A stretch of 19,998 bases of DNA, from positions 1 through 19,998 of the forward strand of contig CAZVWH010000053.1 in assembly GCA_964631175.1 (NCBI GenBank). Reading direction: 5' to 3'. Source of the DNA: CAZVWH01 sp964631175 (GTDB taxonomy: Bacteria > Planctomycetota > Phycisphaerae > Sedimentisphaerales > Anaerobacaceae). Both the position numbers and the translations under genes were made by a program. Under the pieces are notes generated by a model. It saw only the letters and a program-made list of their open reading frames with translations, made no database searches and had not been told where the DNA came from. Of the stretch, positions 1 through 7,777 are shown piece by piece (position 1 is the stretch's first letter; the number at the start of each line of letters is the position of its first letter).

Positions 1-2
1 TT

Positions 3-1505
3 ATGAATGAGTCAGCAATCAAAAAGCCGCCTGCCGGCTTGGCAGTTTTTGCTCTGGTTGGGCCGTCGTTTGTCTGGGCAGCCGAGTATATCGGCTCCGG
101 CGAGGTCATTGTAGCTACACGAACCGGCGCTATCCTGGGAACAACAGTCCTTTGGGCCATTGTATCGGGAGTATTTCTGAAGTTCTGGATAGGTATGAGC
201 GGCGCCCGTTACACGGTCTGCACCGGCGAAGGTATGATTGATATGTTCGACCGGATGCCGGGCCCGTCCCACTGGGCGGTATGGATCGTGCTGGTTGCCC
301 AATTCGCTACCGCAGCCATATCTATAGGTGCTCTTGCTACCGCCGCCGGCGTATTCGTCAACAGTCTGCTGCCGGCTGGTTTCATTGTGGGAGTAAGCTC
401 GGCTGTAAGCAGTTTTATAAGTCACTTACCTTTGGAAAAGCTTCATGTCACAGCCGAGCAGATATATAGGGCCTTTCCATCTTTGTGCGGCTGGCTCGTG
501 ACGTTTCTTGCCGTCGGCATAGTCTGGTCGGGCATATTCAATGTCCTAAAAATAGTAATGAGCATTCTCGTGCTGATTATTGTCTTGGGGGTTTTATATG
601 TTGCTGCCTTCGTCTTTCCCGGCTTTAGCGAATTTTTGAAAAGCCTCTGTCCCAGCGTTCCGCATGTTCCCGAATGGGCCGTTGAGCTTGAAGGTGTAAG
701 CAGTAATCCGTGGAAGGAGATATTGCCGCTTTTAGGCTGGGCCGCGGGCGGCTTTGCCAGCCAGGTATGGTACACCTACTGGGTGCTCGGCGCCGGCTAT
801 GGCGCCGCAGCCGGCAGGGGCTATGGTAAAGCTGCCGACGTGTCGATGCTTAAAAATATGAGCCGCGATGCGGCGGAAAAAATAAAAGGATGGTGTCGGG
901 TCCTTTATGTCGATTCAACTTTAGCGATGGTAATGGGAATCGTAGTTACCAGCGCTTTTTTAATTGCCGGTGCAGGCATCTTACGGCCCGCCCAGATAGC
1001 TCCACAAGGGCCGCAGGTCGCCATCGAGCTGTCGAACCTTTTCTCATCGAGATGGGGTCACGTCGGCGGATTTCTGTTTTTGCTTTCCGGGACGGCGGCG
1101 CTGATTTCCACACAGATTGGTCAATTGGCCGGCTGGCCCAGGCTGTTAGCCGATTCCGTTAGAATTTGTATTCCCGCCTTTAATAAAAAGTTTGCCTGGA
1201 AAACGCAGTTCAGGCTCTTTTTGCTATTTTTTGTTTGTACGAATATGATTATGGTTTTTTGCTTCAAGGAAAAGCCGGTATTGCTTGTACAGATCGCTGC
1301 GATACTTGACGGCTTACTTCTTACCCCTTTTCAGGCGCTTTGGGTGGCTGTAGGGCTATTTGTAGTGATGCCTAAAATGCTCTCTAAAGAAGCTGCTGAG
1401 GTGCTCAAGCCGAGCCGGCTTTTTGCCGTGGGGCTGATTATTGCTTTTTTAGTCTTTGGCTATTTCTGCGTGTTTCAAATACCATCAGCTTTGTTCGGTG
1501 GTTGA
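3..1505 (+). CDS. Nramp-like (APC-fold) membrane transporter, non-canonical
   Basis: A 500-residue, strongly hydrophobic protein with about eleven membrane segments. It has the layout of the Nramp (SLC11) family: TM1 begins at residues 12-40 (ALVGPSFVWAAEYIGSGEVI) and the TM6 region is at 245-268 (GWAAGGFASQVWYTYW). Canonical Nramps carry DPGN in TM1 and MPH in TM6 as metal ligands. Here TM1 reads G31-S-G-E34 and TM6 has no Met-Pro-His, so Mn/Fe transport should not be assumed. Annotation pipelines usually call such proteins 'Nramp family divalent metal transporter'. The ATG lies two bases inside the window, so its ribosome site cannot be judged, but the N-terminus looks complete. Two dehydrogenase genes follow on the same strand after the repeat and gap, which fits uptake of an organic substrate for oxidation. 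That role is inference from context. Confidence 0.8.
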   Translation: MNESAIKKPPAGLAVFALVGPSFVWAAEYIGSGEVIVATRTGAILGTTVLWAIVSGVFLKFWIGMSGARYTVCTGEGMIDMFDRMPGPSHWAVWIVLVAQFATAAISIGALATAAGVFVNSLLPAGFIVGVSSAVSSFISHLPLEKLHVTAEQIYRAFPSLCGWLVTFLAVGIVWSGIFNVLKIVMSILVLIIVLGVLYVAAFVFPGFSEFLKSLCPSVPHVPEWAVELEGVSSNPWKEILPLLGWAAGGFASQVWYTYWVLGAGYGAAAGRGYGKAADVSMLKNMSRDAAEKIKGWCRVLYVDSTLAMVMGIVVTSAFLIAGAGILRPAQIAPQGPQVAIELSNLFSSRWGHVGGFLFLLSGTAALISTQIGQLAGWPRLLADSVRICIPAFNKKFAWKTQFRLFLLFFVCTNMIMVFCFKEKPVLLVQIAAILDGLLLTPFQALWVAVGLFVVMPKMLSKEAAEVLKPSRLFAVGLIIAFLVFGYFCVFQIPSALFGG

Positions 1506-1535
1506 CCCCGTTAGAAATCTTGATTCTATAGGAAG

Positions 1536-1635
1536 NNNNNNNNNNNNNNNNNNNNNNNNNNNNNNNNNNNNNNNNNNNNNNNNNNNNNNNNNNNNNNNNN
1601 NNNNNNNNNNNNNNNNNNNNNNNNNNNNNNNNNNN
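1536..1635. other. Assembly gap (100 N) flanked by an exact 55-bp duplication
   Basis: Exactly 100 Ns separate two contigs. The 55 bases before the gap (1481-1535) are repeated without mismatch just after it (1636-1690), including the last 25 bases of the transporter gene. This is what an unmerged k-mer-length contig overlap looks like, so the duplicated gene end is probably an artefact. The break falls inside a tandem repeat, so the true number of repeat units is unknown. Confidence 0.95.
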
Positions 1636-1655
1636 ACCATCAGCTTTGTTCGGTG

Positions 1656-1791
1656 GTTGACCCCGTTAGAAATCTTGATTCTATAGGAAGGCATTTGTCC
1701 GAACGAACTGGTCTTCTAACGGGGTTGACCCCGTTAGAAATCTTAATTCTATAGGAAGGCATTTGTCCAAACGAACTGGTCTTCTAATGGC
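1656..1791. repeat. 68-bp tandem repeat with inverted ends (two full units, probably more)
   Basis: Unit 1 (1656-1723) and unit 2 (1724-1791) match apart from a few substitutions. A partial further unit precedes the gap (1501-1535). Each unit begins with ACCCCGTTAGAA and unit 1 ends with TTCTAACGGGGT, so a unit can fold on itself. The junction of the two units is a perfect 26-bp palindrome with a 2-base centre (1714-1739). It lies between the transporter and the alcohol dehydrogenase and could act as a processing or termination hairpin. Confidence 0.9.
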
Positions 1792-1805
1792 CTTGAGGTG
1801 CTGAG

Positions 1806-2861
1806 TTGAAGGCTTTAATTTATACGAAACCTTATTGTCTTGAATATTCGGATTTTCCTGAACCTATGGTGGGGGACGAAGATGTGCTCGTTCGAGTCAA
1901 AGCCTGCGGTATTTGCGGCTCGGATGTTCAGGGCTTTACAGGCAAAACCGGCAGACGAATTCCTCCGCTGATTATGGGGCACGAGGCGGCTGGCATTGTT
2001 GATGGTCTAGGTAAAAATGTAAAAGGTTTTGAAAAGGGCGGTAGAGTTTGCTTCGATTCGACCGTGTATTGCAATAAGTGCGAGCCGTGCCGGCAGGGCT
2101 TTTATAACCGCTGTGAAAATCGCCAGGTGCTGGGTGTTTCTGTGCCGAGCTTCAGAAGGCACGGCGCGCTTGCCGAATATGTCGCGGTGCCGTGGTGGAT
2201 TGTCTCAAAGATTCCGGACGATTTGTCTTTCATCCATGCAGCTCTTTTGGAGCCGGTTTCAATAGCTATGCACGCTGCCAATCGGGCATCAATATCGACT
2301 TGTGGTGAGCCTGTCGAATCCAGCGGCGACAACATTGTGGTTATTGGGGCTGGAACAATTGGTCTTCTCGTTTTGCAGGCTGCCAAGGTGAAAGGTGCTG
2401 CAAAGGTTATTGTATCCGACATTAATGAATTTCGGCTTGGCGTGGCAGGTAATTTAGGAGCTGATACGGTTGTTAATCCTGCCAAAGCTCAACTGAAGAA
2501 AGTTGTCTTCGAGCACACAGAGAACAGAGGTGCGGATGTTACGTTCGAGGTTGTAGGGTATGCGGAGACCTTTAGCGATGCCGTTTCAGTGACAAAGACG
2601 GGGGGACGTATTGTTGCGGTTGGTAATCTGCAAAAAACGGCTGAGTTTGACTTGCAAGAGCTGGTGGCCAGAGAGCTTACTTTCGCAGGTTCATACGCCA
2701 GCGCAGGTGAATACCGCGATTGTATCGACTTAGTGGCGACAGGTAAAATTGATGTACAGCCGTTGGTTAGTGATGTTTTGCCGTTAAGTGAAGGGCCGAG
2801 TGCTTTTGAACGGCTGCTGAAATCCGAGGAGAATCTATTAAAAATTGTTTTAGAGCCGTAA
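1806..2861 (+). CDS. Zinc-dependent medium-chain alcohol/polyol dehydrogenase
   Basis: A 351-residue MDR-family NAD(P)-dependent dehydrogenase of the threonine/sorbitol/galactitol-1-phosphate dehydrogenase type. Catalytic zinc ligands are C37 (GICGSD), H59-E60 (MGHEAAG) and E149 (LLEP). The structural zinc site is C89-x2-C92-x2-C95-x7-C103. The Rossmann motif GAGTIG is at 181-186. It should oxidise a secondary alcohol of a sugar, polyol or sugar acid; the sequence does not give the substrate. The start is TTG, supported by GAGGTG at 1795-1800, five bases upstream. Only 17 bases separate it from the SDR gene, so the two are probably one operon working on successive steps. The transporter upstream may supply the substrate. 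Confidence 0.9.
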   Translation: MKALIYTKPYCLEYSDFPEPMVGDEDVLVRVKACGICGSDVQGFTGKTGRRIPPLIMGHEAAGIVDGLGKNVKGFEKGGRVCFDSTVYCNKCEPCRQGFYNRCENRQVLGVSVPSFRRHGALAEYVAVPWWIVSKIPDDLSFIHAALLEPVSIAMHAANRASISTCGEPVESSGDNIVVIGAGTIGLLVLQAAKVKGAAKVIVSDINEFRLGVAGNLGADTVVNPAKAQLKKVVFEHTENRGADVTFEVVGYAETFSDAVSVTKTGGRIVAVGNLQKTAEFDLQELVARELTFAGSYASAGEYRDCIDLVATGKIDVQPLVSDVLPLSEGPSAFERLLKSEENLLKIVLEP

Positions 2862-2878
2862 AATTTCAAGGAGTGGAG

Positions 2879-3658
2879 ATGCAGGATTTATTCAATCTTT
2901 CCGGCAAAGTAGCAGTTGTAACAGGGACAAGCCGAGGTCTGGGTCAGTATTTTGCCAGGGCACTCGCTAAAGCTGGCGCCGACCTTGTGATTACCAGCAG
3001 AGAATTATCCAGGCTGACCAAGTTCAAAAAAGAGATAGAGTCATTAGGCAGAAAAGCCTTGCCAATTCAGATGGATGTACTTTCACAAAGTGACATCAAA
3101 AATATGGTTCGCAAGGTTGTAGAGGAATACGGCAAAATTGATATTTTAGTTAATAATGCCGGCTTAAACATCCGTAATCCAAGTACGGAATTGGCCTGGT
3201 CTGATTGGGATACTGTGTTGGATACCAATCTAAAGGGCAGCTTCTTCTGCGCTCAGGTGGTTGCGAAAGAGATGATAAAACGCGAGTACGGCAGAATAAT
3301 AAATATCGGCTCATGCACGTGTGTTTTTGGAATGGAAGGAATCGCACCTTATGCAGCCAGCCGTGGTGGCATCTTAGCCGTGACAAGGAGCCTGGCTGCA
3401 GAGTGGGGCAGGTACGGAATCACAGTGAACGTGCTTGCACCCGGCTGGTTCAAAACGGTACAAAATGCCGTGCTGTATGAGAACACCGAATGGGTGGATT
3501 ATATCACCAGCCGAATTCCTCTGAATCGCCCTGGTCAGCCGCATGACCTTGATGGTGCGGTTGTATTTTTGGCTTCGGATGCTTCGGAATATATTACGGG
3601 CCAAATAATTTTAGTTGATGGCGGATTTACCACCGGCGCAACAAAAGCAATCGTTTAA
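2879..3658 (+). CDS. SDR-family oxidoreductase (gluconate 5-dehydrogenase-like), catalytic Lys replaced by Arg
   Basis: A 259-residue classical short-chain dehydrogenase. Cofactor motif TGTSRGLG is at 15-22, NNAG at 92-95, N117 in NLKG, catalytic Ser at S145 and Tyr at Y158; the C-terminal DGG motif is present. The family's YxxxK motif reads Y158-A-A-S-R162, with codon CGT for Arg. The nearest types by appearance are gluconate 5-dehydrogenase and 2-deoxygluconate 3-dehydrogenase, so a role in sugar-acid or keto-sugar metabolism with the preceding MDR enzyme is likely but unproven. The ATG at 2879 was chosen because AAGGAG (2868-2873) lies five bases upstream. The in-frame GTG at 2873 overlaps that ribosome site. 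The gene ends 27 bp from the convergent miaB gene, with no terminator visible between them. Confidence 0.9.
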   Translation: MQDLFNLSGKVAVVTGTSRGLGQYFARALAKAGADLVITSRELSRLTKFKKEIESLGRKALPIQMDVLSQSDIKNMVRKVVEEYGKIDILVNNAGLNIRNPSTELAWSDWDTVLDTNLKGSFFCAQVVAKEMIKREYGRIINIGSCTCVFGMEGIAPYAASRGGILAVTRSLAAEWGRYGITVNVLAPGWFKTVQNAVLYENTEWVDYITSRIPLNRPGQPHDLDGAVVFLASDASEYITGQIILVDGGFTTGATKAIV

Positions 3659-3685
3659 GAAAAGAATTAATAACTCTGTAATTGA

Positions 3686-5065
3686 TCACATAAGTTCACC
3701 GAAAAGAGTCAGTGGGCTGGTTTTTATTATTTTTACTCTTACAAACTCACCTGCCAGAGATGCGGGTCCGTTAAAGACGACTATATAATCCCTGGCGGTT
3801 CGGCCAACCAATTGCGGCCTACCTTCACCTACAGCGGAATTTAGATGCGGCTTTTTGCTTGGGCCTTCGACCAGGATTTTTACTTCTTTGCCCAGAAAGT
3901 CTCGGCTCAGTTGGCCGCTTATTGTTTCCTGCACGGCAAGCAGCTCTGTATTTCGCCTTTTCTTAACTTCAATAGGGACATCGTCCTTTAGACCTTTGTC
4001 GGCTGTTGTGCCCGGCCGAGGCGAATATTTGAAAATGAAACAATTTTTATATCTCGCCTTGTGAACTAAATCAACCGTTGCCTGAAAGTCTTCTTCAATT
4101 TCTCCAGGAAATCCAACTATAAAATCGCCTGCGATTGCAATGTCCGCAACAGCAGCCCTGGCCTTATCTAAAAGCTCCAGATATTGTTTAGCGGTATAGT
4201 GGCGATTCATTGCATGCAAGATTTTGTCCGAGCCGCTCTGTGCGGGTATGTGCAGATAATTACAAACCTTCGGCGAATCAGCCATAACCTGCAAAATCTC
4301 ATCAAAGAATTCCTCTGACGGATAATTGGTGACAAACCTGAGCCATTCGATGCCGTTGATGTCACTTGCCGTCTCGAGCAGGTCAGCTAAGCAATGGATT
4401 TTTTCACCTGCTGTGTATTTATATGCGTTTACCCGCTGGCCAAGCAGCGTGACTTGTTTTACTCCGGCTTCAGCCAATTTTTTTATTTGCTCGATGATTT
4501 TCGCTGGCGGCCTGGAGACTTCAGGGCCGCGTACATAAGGGACTACGCAATACGAGCAGAAGTTATTACAGCCTCGCATCACGCGAACGAAGGCCTGCCC
4601 TGGTATCCGTTTGTCCTCGATGCCGTAGGCAGATTCAAATTTTTCAAGGGCATCTGTTTGATAGTCATTAGTTTTTTGTCGGATTTTTTCCGTTACTGCT
4701 AAATTCTTTTGTTTTTCATTTATGGCTTTTTTCACAAGCTCAGTTATTTGAGGAATTTGAGCCGGCCCACAAACAATATCGACAGCCTCATGGTCGAGCA
4801 GATTCGCGCCAAGGCGTTGGGCCATGCAGCCGATCACGGCGACTATTAAATTAGGCCGAGTTTCCTTGATATGTTTTAGATGGCCGAGATGCGAAAAAAC
4901 CCGCTGCTCTGCATGCTCGCGAACCGAGCAGGTATTAATTAAAACCACATCAGATTCCTTGACACTATCGGTTAAGCTGAACCCAGCTTCTCTAAGCGCA
5001 GAACTTACCAGCGCCGTGTCCAGCTTATTCATCTGACACCCATAGGTTTGGAGGAATACATTCAT
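3686..5065 (-). CDS. miaB: tRNA-2-methylthio-N6-dimethylallyladenosine synthase MiaB
   Basis: A 459-residue methylthiotransferase. It adds the 2-methylthio group to i6A37 in tRNAs that read codons starting with U, using SAM and two [4Fe-4S] clusters in the cytosol. The N-terminal UPF0004 domain has cluster ligands C10 (QTYGCQMN), C46 (NTCSVRE) and C80 (IGCMA). The radical SAM motif is C166-x3-C170-x2-C173 (CNNFCSYC), followed by VVPYVRGPE, typical of MiaB rather than RimO or MtaB. The last 80 or so residues form a TRAM RNA-binding domain. Length and motifs are normal. The unusual part is the translation start: the Shine-Dalgarno GGAGG and codons 3-8 form the two arms of a perfect hairpin with the ATG in the loop. 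Confidence 0.97.
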   Translation of the reverse strand: MNVFLQTYGCQMNKLDTALVSSALREAGFSLTDSVKESDVVLINTCSVREHAEQRVFSHLGHLKHIKETRPNLIVAVIGCMAQRLGANLLDHEAVDIVCGPAQIPQITELVKKAINEKQKNLAVTEKIRQKTNDYQTDALEKFESAYGIEDKRIPGQAFVRVMRGCNNFCSYCVVPYVRGPEVSRPPAKIIEQIKKLAEAGVKQVTLLGQRVNAYKYTAGEKIHCLADLLETASDINGIEWLRFVTNYPSEEFFDEILQVMADSPKVCNYLHIPAQSGSDKILHAMNRHYTAKQYLELLDKARAAVADIAIAGDFIVGFPGEIEEDFQATVDLVHKARYKNCFIFKYSPRPGTTADKGLKDDVPIEVKKRRNTELLAVQETISGQLSRDFLGKEVKILVEGPSKKPHLNSAVGEGRPQLVGRTARDYIVVFNGPASLAGEFVRVKIIKTSPLTLFGELM

Positions 5066-5083
5066 AGTATTCCTCCAAACCTA
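5043..5083 (-). promoter_or_regulatory. Hairpin sequestering the miaB ribosome site and start codon
   Basis: Two perfect 17-bp arms (5043-5059 and 5067-5083) enclose a 7-base loop. Read on the miaB strand, the 5' arm contains GGAGG, the loop is TATGAAT with the start codon, and the 3' arm is codons 3-8 of miaB. The mRNA should therefore pair its own Shine-Dalgarno with the start of the coding region. The sequence shows this directly. That it controls translation (a thermosensor-like or feedback switch) is inference. Confidence 0.8.
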
Positions 5084-5088
5084 AACAT

Positions 5089-5165
5089 GGGTGCTCCCAC
5101 GTTTAGATTTGTCCCCCCAGCTTTCTTGTGAAAGCGAGAAGGGGGACAAATCTGTGGGAGCATCC
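5089..5165. repeat. 77-bp composite foldback upstream of miaB
   Basis: Three nested inverted repeats: outer arms 5089-5100 and 5154-5165 (11 of 12 pairs), middle arms 5105-5117 and 5141-5153 (13 of 13), and an inner hairpin GCTTTC/GAAAGC (5120-5125, 5130-5135). On the plus strand it is followed by a short T-run. On the minus strand it lies in the leader of miaB. CTAAAC at 5081-5086 and GTTTAG at 5101-5106 give an alternative pairing that competes with the miaB start hairpin. It may be a dispersed foldback element or an attenuator. Confidence 0.75.
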
Positions 5166-5173
5166 GAAACTTT

Positions 5174-5464
5174 TTAATTGTGGTTATCGTTTTCATTGTA
5201 GTTTCTGATTAATTTCTCCTTTTGCTCGCGAGTCATTTTCTTAATATTTCTCTCGCGGTGTAAGGCATTTTTATAGTATCGATATTCCTTAGTATAAACT
5301 AATTTAACAGGCAGCTTTCCTCTTAAATATTTAGCACCATGACCTTTATTATGCAGCTTAATCCTATCTTCTATATTATTCGTGCTACCTGTGTAGTATG
5401 TCCCATCCCTACATTGAACTATATAGACCCAGTATTTACTTTTACGAGTTAGCTTTCTCGGCAT
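5174..5464 (-). CDS. GIY-YIG endonuclease-like protein (YhbQ/UPF0213 type)
   Basis: A 96-residue single-domain GIY-YIG protein. The family's two strand motifs appear as VYI (13-15) and YTG (24-26). The helix Arg is R34 (EDRIKLHN) and the metal-binding Glu is E71 in HRERNIKK, so the usual active-site residues are present. Length and layout match the small UPF0213/YhbQ family, whose members are structure-tolerant nucleases of uncertain role. ATG at 5462-5464 has no clear Shine-Dalgarno, only an A-rich stretch. It lies 41 bp downstream of the RES gene and 108 bp upstream of miaB on the same strand, with the 77-bp foldback between it and miaB. A shared message is possible. Confidence 0.88.
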   Translation of the reverse strand: MPRKLTRKSKYWVYIVQCRDGTYYTGSTNNIEDRIKLHNKGHGAKYLRGKLPVKLVYTKEYRYYKNALHRERNIKKMTREQKEKLIRNYNENDNHN

Positions 5465-5505
5465 ATTTTTATTGACTATTTTTTTAACCGATGTTTTGTT
5501 TGTTG

Positions 5506-6303
5506 TTAGTAGAAAATTCTTGATTCCATTTCTTTATGTGTTTCTGGGTGTCCTATAGACTTGGTTTTATAAATAATATCATCAATGTAAAAAAGTTGGC
5601 ATTGTATGCATTTTGCCACCTTATTATTAAATATAAGAAGATTATAACCATCTTTTCTTACGGAACTTTTATACTTTACACCATCAAAACCCATTTCCTT
5701 AAATAATTCTGCTATATACTGTGTTGGTACATACTGTAGATTATCTTCATAATAAGACACAGGATTTGAGAATGCATCGCTAATACTTTCCCAGATATGG
5801 TTTATATCCTGTATCTCTGCATCTTTATATTTTAATTTATCATGTACAATTACCGATGTTGTAGTATCAAGTACAATTTGATTCCGAACAATCTTAAATT
5901 TCCCTACAGAGACCGGCTCGTTAAACCTCGGTCGAATCTCTGATAGAGCGGTTTGATAATCGCTTGACAAATAAAGGTATGTAATTCCTTTGGGATTCAA
6001 ACGGCCTTCTTTAGATTTGTTTGTAGGAGGAGCACCCATTTTGGAACATGGTAAAGGATGTGGGTACAAACAAGAATATTTATCATGCCAGACTGGCCTA
6101 GGAAACCAATATTCACCAAACCGTGCTCTCCAAAAAACTCTATGTTTTCTTACTGAGATTTTTCGATTCTTAGAGGTATCTAATATTTTCTGAATAAATG
6201 TTTCTAAATCCTGGCTTAGTCTATATCTATTCTTTTTCTTTATATAATTCACAAATTTTATCCAGTCAGGATGTGGAATAAACAATTCTTTTTCTGTAAC
6301 CAC
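5506..6303 (-). CDS. RES-domain protein (putative NAD+-degrading toxin/effector)
   Basis: About 265 residues with a RES domain in the C-terminal two thirds. In numbering from the upstream TTG at 6327, the signature residues are R67/R69 (FWRARF), the glycine-rich GAPP...GRLNPKGITYLYLS (98-121), E130 (ALSEIRP), and S221/S222 in DGVKYKSSV after PTQYIAE. RES toxins of RES-Xre pairs hydrolyse or phosphorolyse NAD+. The N-terminal 60 residues are helical and charged, as in longer RES proteins. I chose GTG at 6301-6303 because AAGGGA lies seven bases upstream; the TTG at 6327 has no such site. No Xre-type antitoxin gene adjoins it, so it may be an orphan or act differently. A promoter-like sequence precedes it. 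Confidence 0.85.
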   Translation of the reverse strand: MVTEKELFIPHPDWIKFVNYIKKKNRYRLSQDLETFIQKILDTSKNRKISVRKHRVFWRARFGEYWFPRPVWHDKYSCLYPHPLPCSKMGAPPTNKSKEGRLNPKGITYLYLSSDYQTALSEIRPRFNEPVSVGKFKIVRNQIVLDTTTSVIVHDKLKYKDAEIQDINHIWESISDAFSNPVSYYEDNLQYVPTQYIAELFKEMGFDGVKYKSSVRKDGYNLLIFNNKVAKCIQCQLFYIDDIIYKTKSIGHPETHKEMESRIFY

Positions 6304-6371
6304 AATACTTTCCCTTATATTATTCAATATCGCTTATAAAAATTAATGTTAACTGATGGACAGTTTTTATT

Positions 6372-6399
6372 AGTATACCAAACGCAGAACAGGAATCAA
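6372..6399 (-). promoter_or_regulatory. Sigma70-type promoter for the RES gene
   Basis: On the minus strand TTGATT (6394-6399) and TATACT (6372-6377) are separated by 16 bases. They lie about 70 bases upstream of the GTG start of the RES gene. This is a consensus match only. Confidence 0.5.
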
Positions 6400-6454
6400 A
6401 CTTCCAGAGATATATGATTGGTTAAGTCCTTACTGTATTTTATGACCGACTTTG

Positions 6455-7744
6455 TTATAGCGAACGATTCAATTTTCGCTGGAGGTCTTTGAGGTGGTTT
6501 GTTTCATCAAAGCCAAGCAATATGATTGGGAAGGCGGTTTTGTTGTGCATTAACGGCTCATCCATATCCACCCATTTTCGGCAGTATTCGCCGTCCGGCG
6601 TTCCTGGAATCGGAGAAAAGTCGGCTAACATCCCGCGAATATCAAGGCTGTTGACGAAATACATTGTGGCTTCGAGCTGCTGAATATCAATATGAGGATG
6701 GCCGAGGATTTGATAGGCTGTGATGTTTGAAGGTTTTGCCCCTGCGGAAATAAGGTGCTCAACGGCCTGCGCAAGCTCATCACAAGAGACTTTTGAGCCT
6801 GTATCCTGCTGCCATTGCGGTGAGGCGCTTTCAAACCCAAGGTAGAAGGTCTTAAAGCCGGCCTGTATCATCAGCTTAGCGAGTTCTTTGTTGACGAACC
6901 GCGCGCCCAGGCCGTTCGGCGTATGAAAGTTTATCTTTATCTTACGCTTTATGACTTCGTTTAGAAAAGGCGCTAAGACCTTATCAGCCTCACATAGCAA
7001 AGCATCGTCGTAGAAAGCAATATTCTGCACGCCTTTTTTTACTAATAGCTCCAGCTCCGCCAAAGAGCGCTGCAATGGCCGAGCCTTGAATTTGCCATAA
7101 ACCTTTGGAACCGAGCAGTAAGTGCAGCTAAAGGGACAACCTTCACTAAGTTTCAGAACGCCGACATTTAGTTTTTCGTAAGCCTGCCATAGTGCAGGTT
7201 GACCCAAGTCCGGCTCGATTTCCAAATATTTCCAAAGCGGCTCAAGATTTGTGCCAGGCACCAACAAATCTGCACCCAGTTTTTCAGCGTGACTTTTGCA
7301 GAGTGTCACGTAGTTTCCACCTAATATAATTTTAGTTGTCGGCCAGGCCCGGCGAATATCTTCTATGACTTCCTTAACGCCCAGGTACCAGTAGGTCATT
7401 GTCGTTTGGATAAGAGCGAAATCGAATGGTTTTGTTCTTTCCAGAAAACTCTTAAACATATCGCGGGGCAGACCAAACCGCCGAAAATATCGTGGGATTG
7501 CCTCCAGGCAGATAGGGTTTGGGATTATTTTGCCGTAAAACCGTCCGCGACCCCACCGGTCGGATTCAAGGTTTTTCTGCGTTGCAATGACCGGATGAAG
7601 ACGGTCAAGATAATCGAAGAGAGCAAAGTCAGCTTTGCCGCGTAAATATCCTGCGATGCTCAGCAAGCCATAAGGCTTAAGCCAAAAATCGTACGCGGCA
7701 AAGTCGTATATTGGCGGATTCACGAGCAGGATTTTCGCTGTCAT
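6455..7744 (-). CDS. B12-binding-type radical SAM protein
   Basis: A 429-residue radical SAM protein. The N-terminal 190 residues have the Rossmann-like, B12-binding-type pattern (KILLVNPPIYDF, KPYGLLSIAGYL, KIILGGNY), although I do not see the DxHxxG cobalamin motif. The [4Fe-4S] motif is C203-x3-C207-x2-C210 in SEGCPFSCTYC. The following residues GVQNIAFYDDALL, INFHTPNGLGARFVNKELAKLM and AGFKTFYLGFESAS fit the Elp3/MiaB-like barrel. Such proteins carry out methylations and other radical modifications; the substrate here cannot be read from the sequence. The ATG has no good Shine-Dalgarno. A TTGACA-type promoter lies just upstream. The gene stands alone, divergent from the zinc-ribbon gene at 7969. 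Confidence 0.9.
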   Translation of the reverse strand: MTAKILLVNPPIYDFAAYDFWLKPYGLLSIAGYLRGKADFALFDYLDRLHPVIATQKNLESDRWGRGRFYGKIIPNPICLEAIPRYFRRFGLPRDMFKSFLERTKPFDFALIQTTMTYWYLGVKEVIEDIRRAWPTTKIILGGNYVTLCKSHAEKLGADLLVPGTNLEPLWKYLEIEPDLGQPALWQAYEKLNVGVLKLSEGCPFSCTYCSVPKVYGKFKARPLQRSLAELELLVKKGVQNIAFYDDALLCEADKVLAPFLNEVIKRKIKINFHTPNGLGARFVNKELAKLMIQAGFKTFYLGFESASPQWQQDTGSKVSCDELAQAVEHLISAGAKPSNITAYQILGHPHIDIQQLEATMYFVNSLDIRGMLADFSPIPGTPDGEYCRKWVDMDEPLMHNKTAFPIILLGFDETNHLKDLQRKLNRSL

Positions 7745-7777
7745 AATTATATGCTTCGGTAAGAGCTGTTTTTCTTA

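Noticed and set aside
1656..1791. 68-bp tandem repeat as a CRISPR array
   Set aside because: The units are contiguous and nearly identical over their whole length, with no variable spacers.
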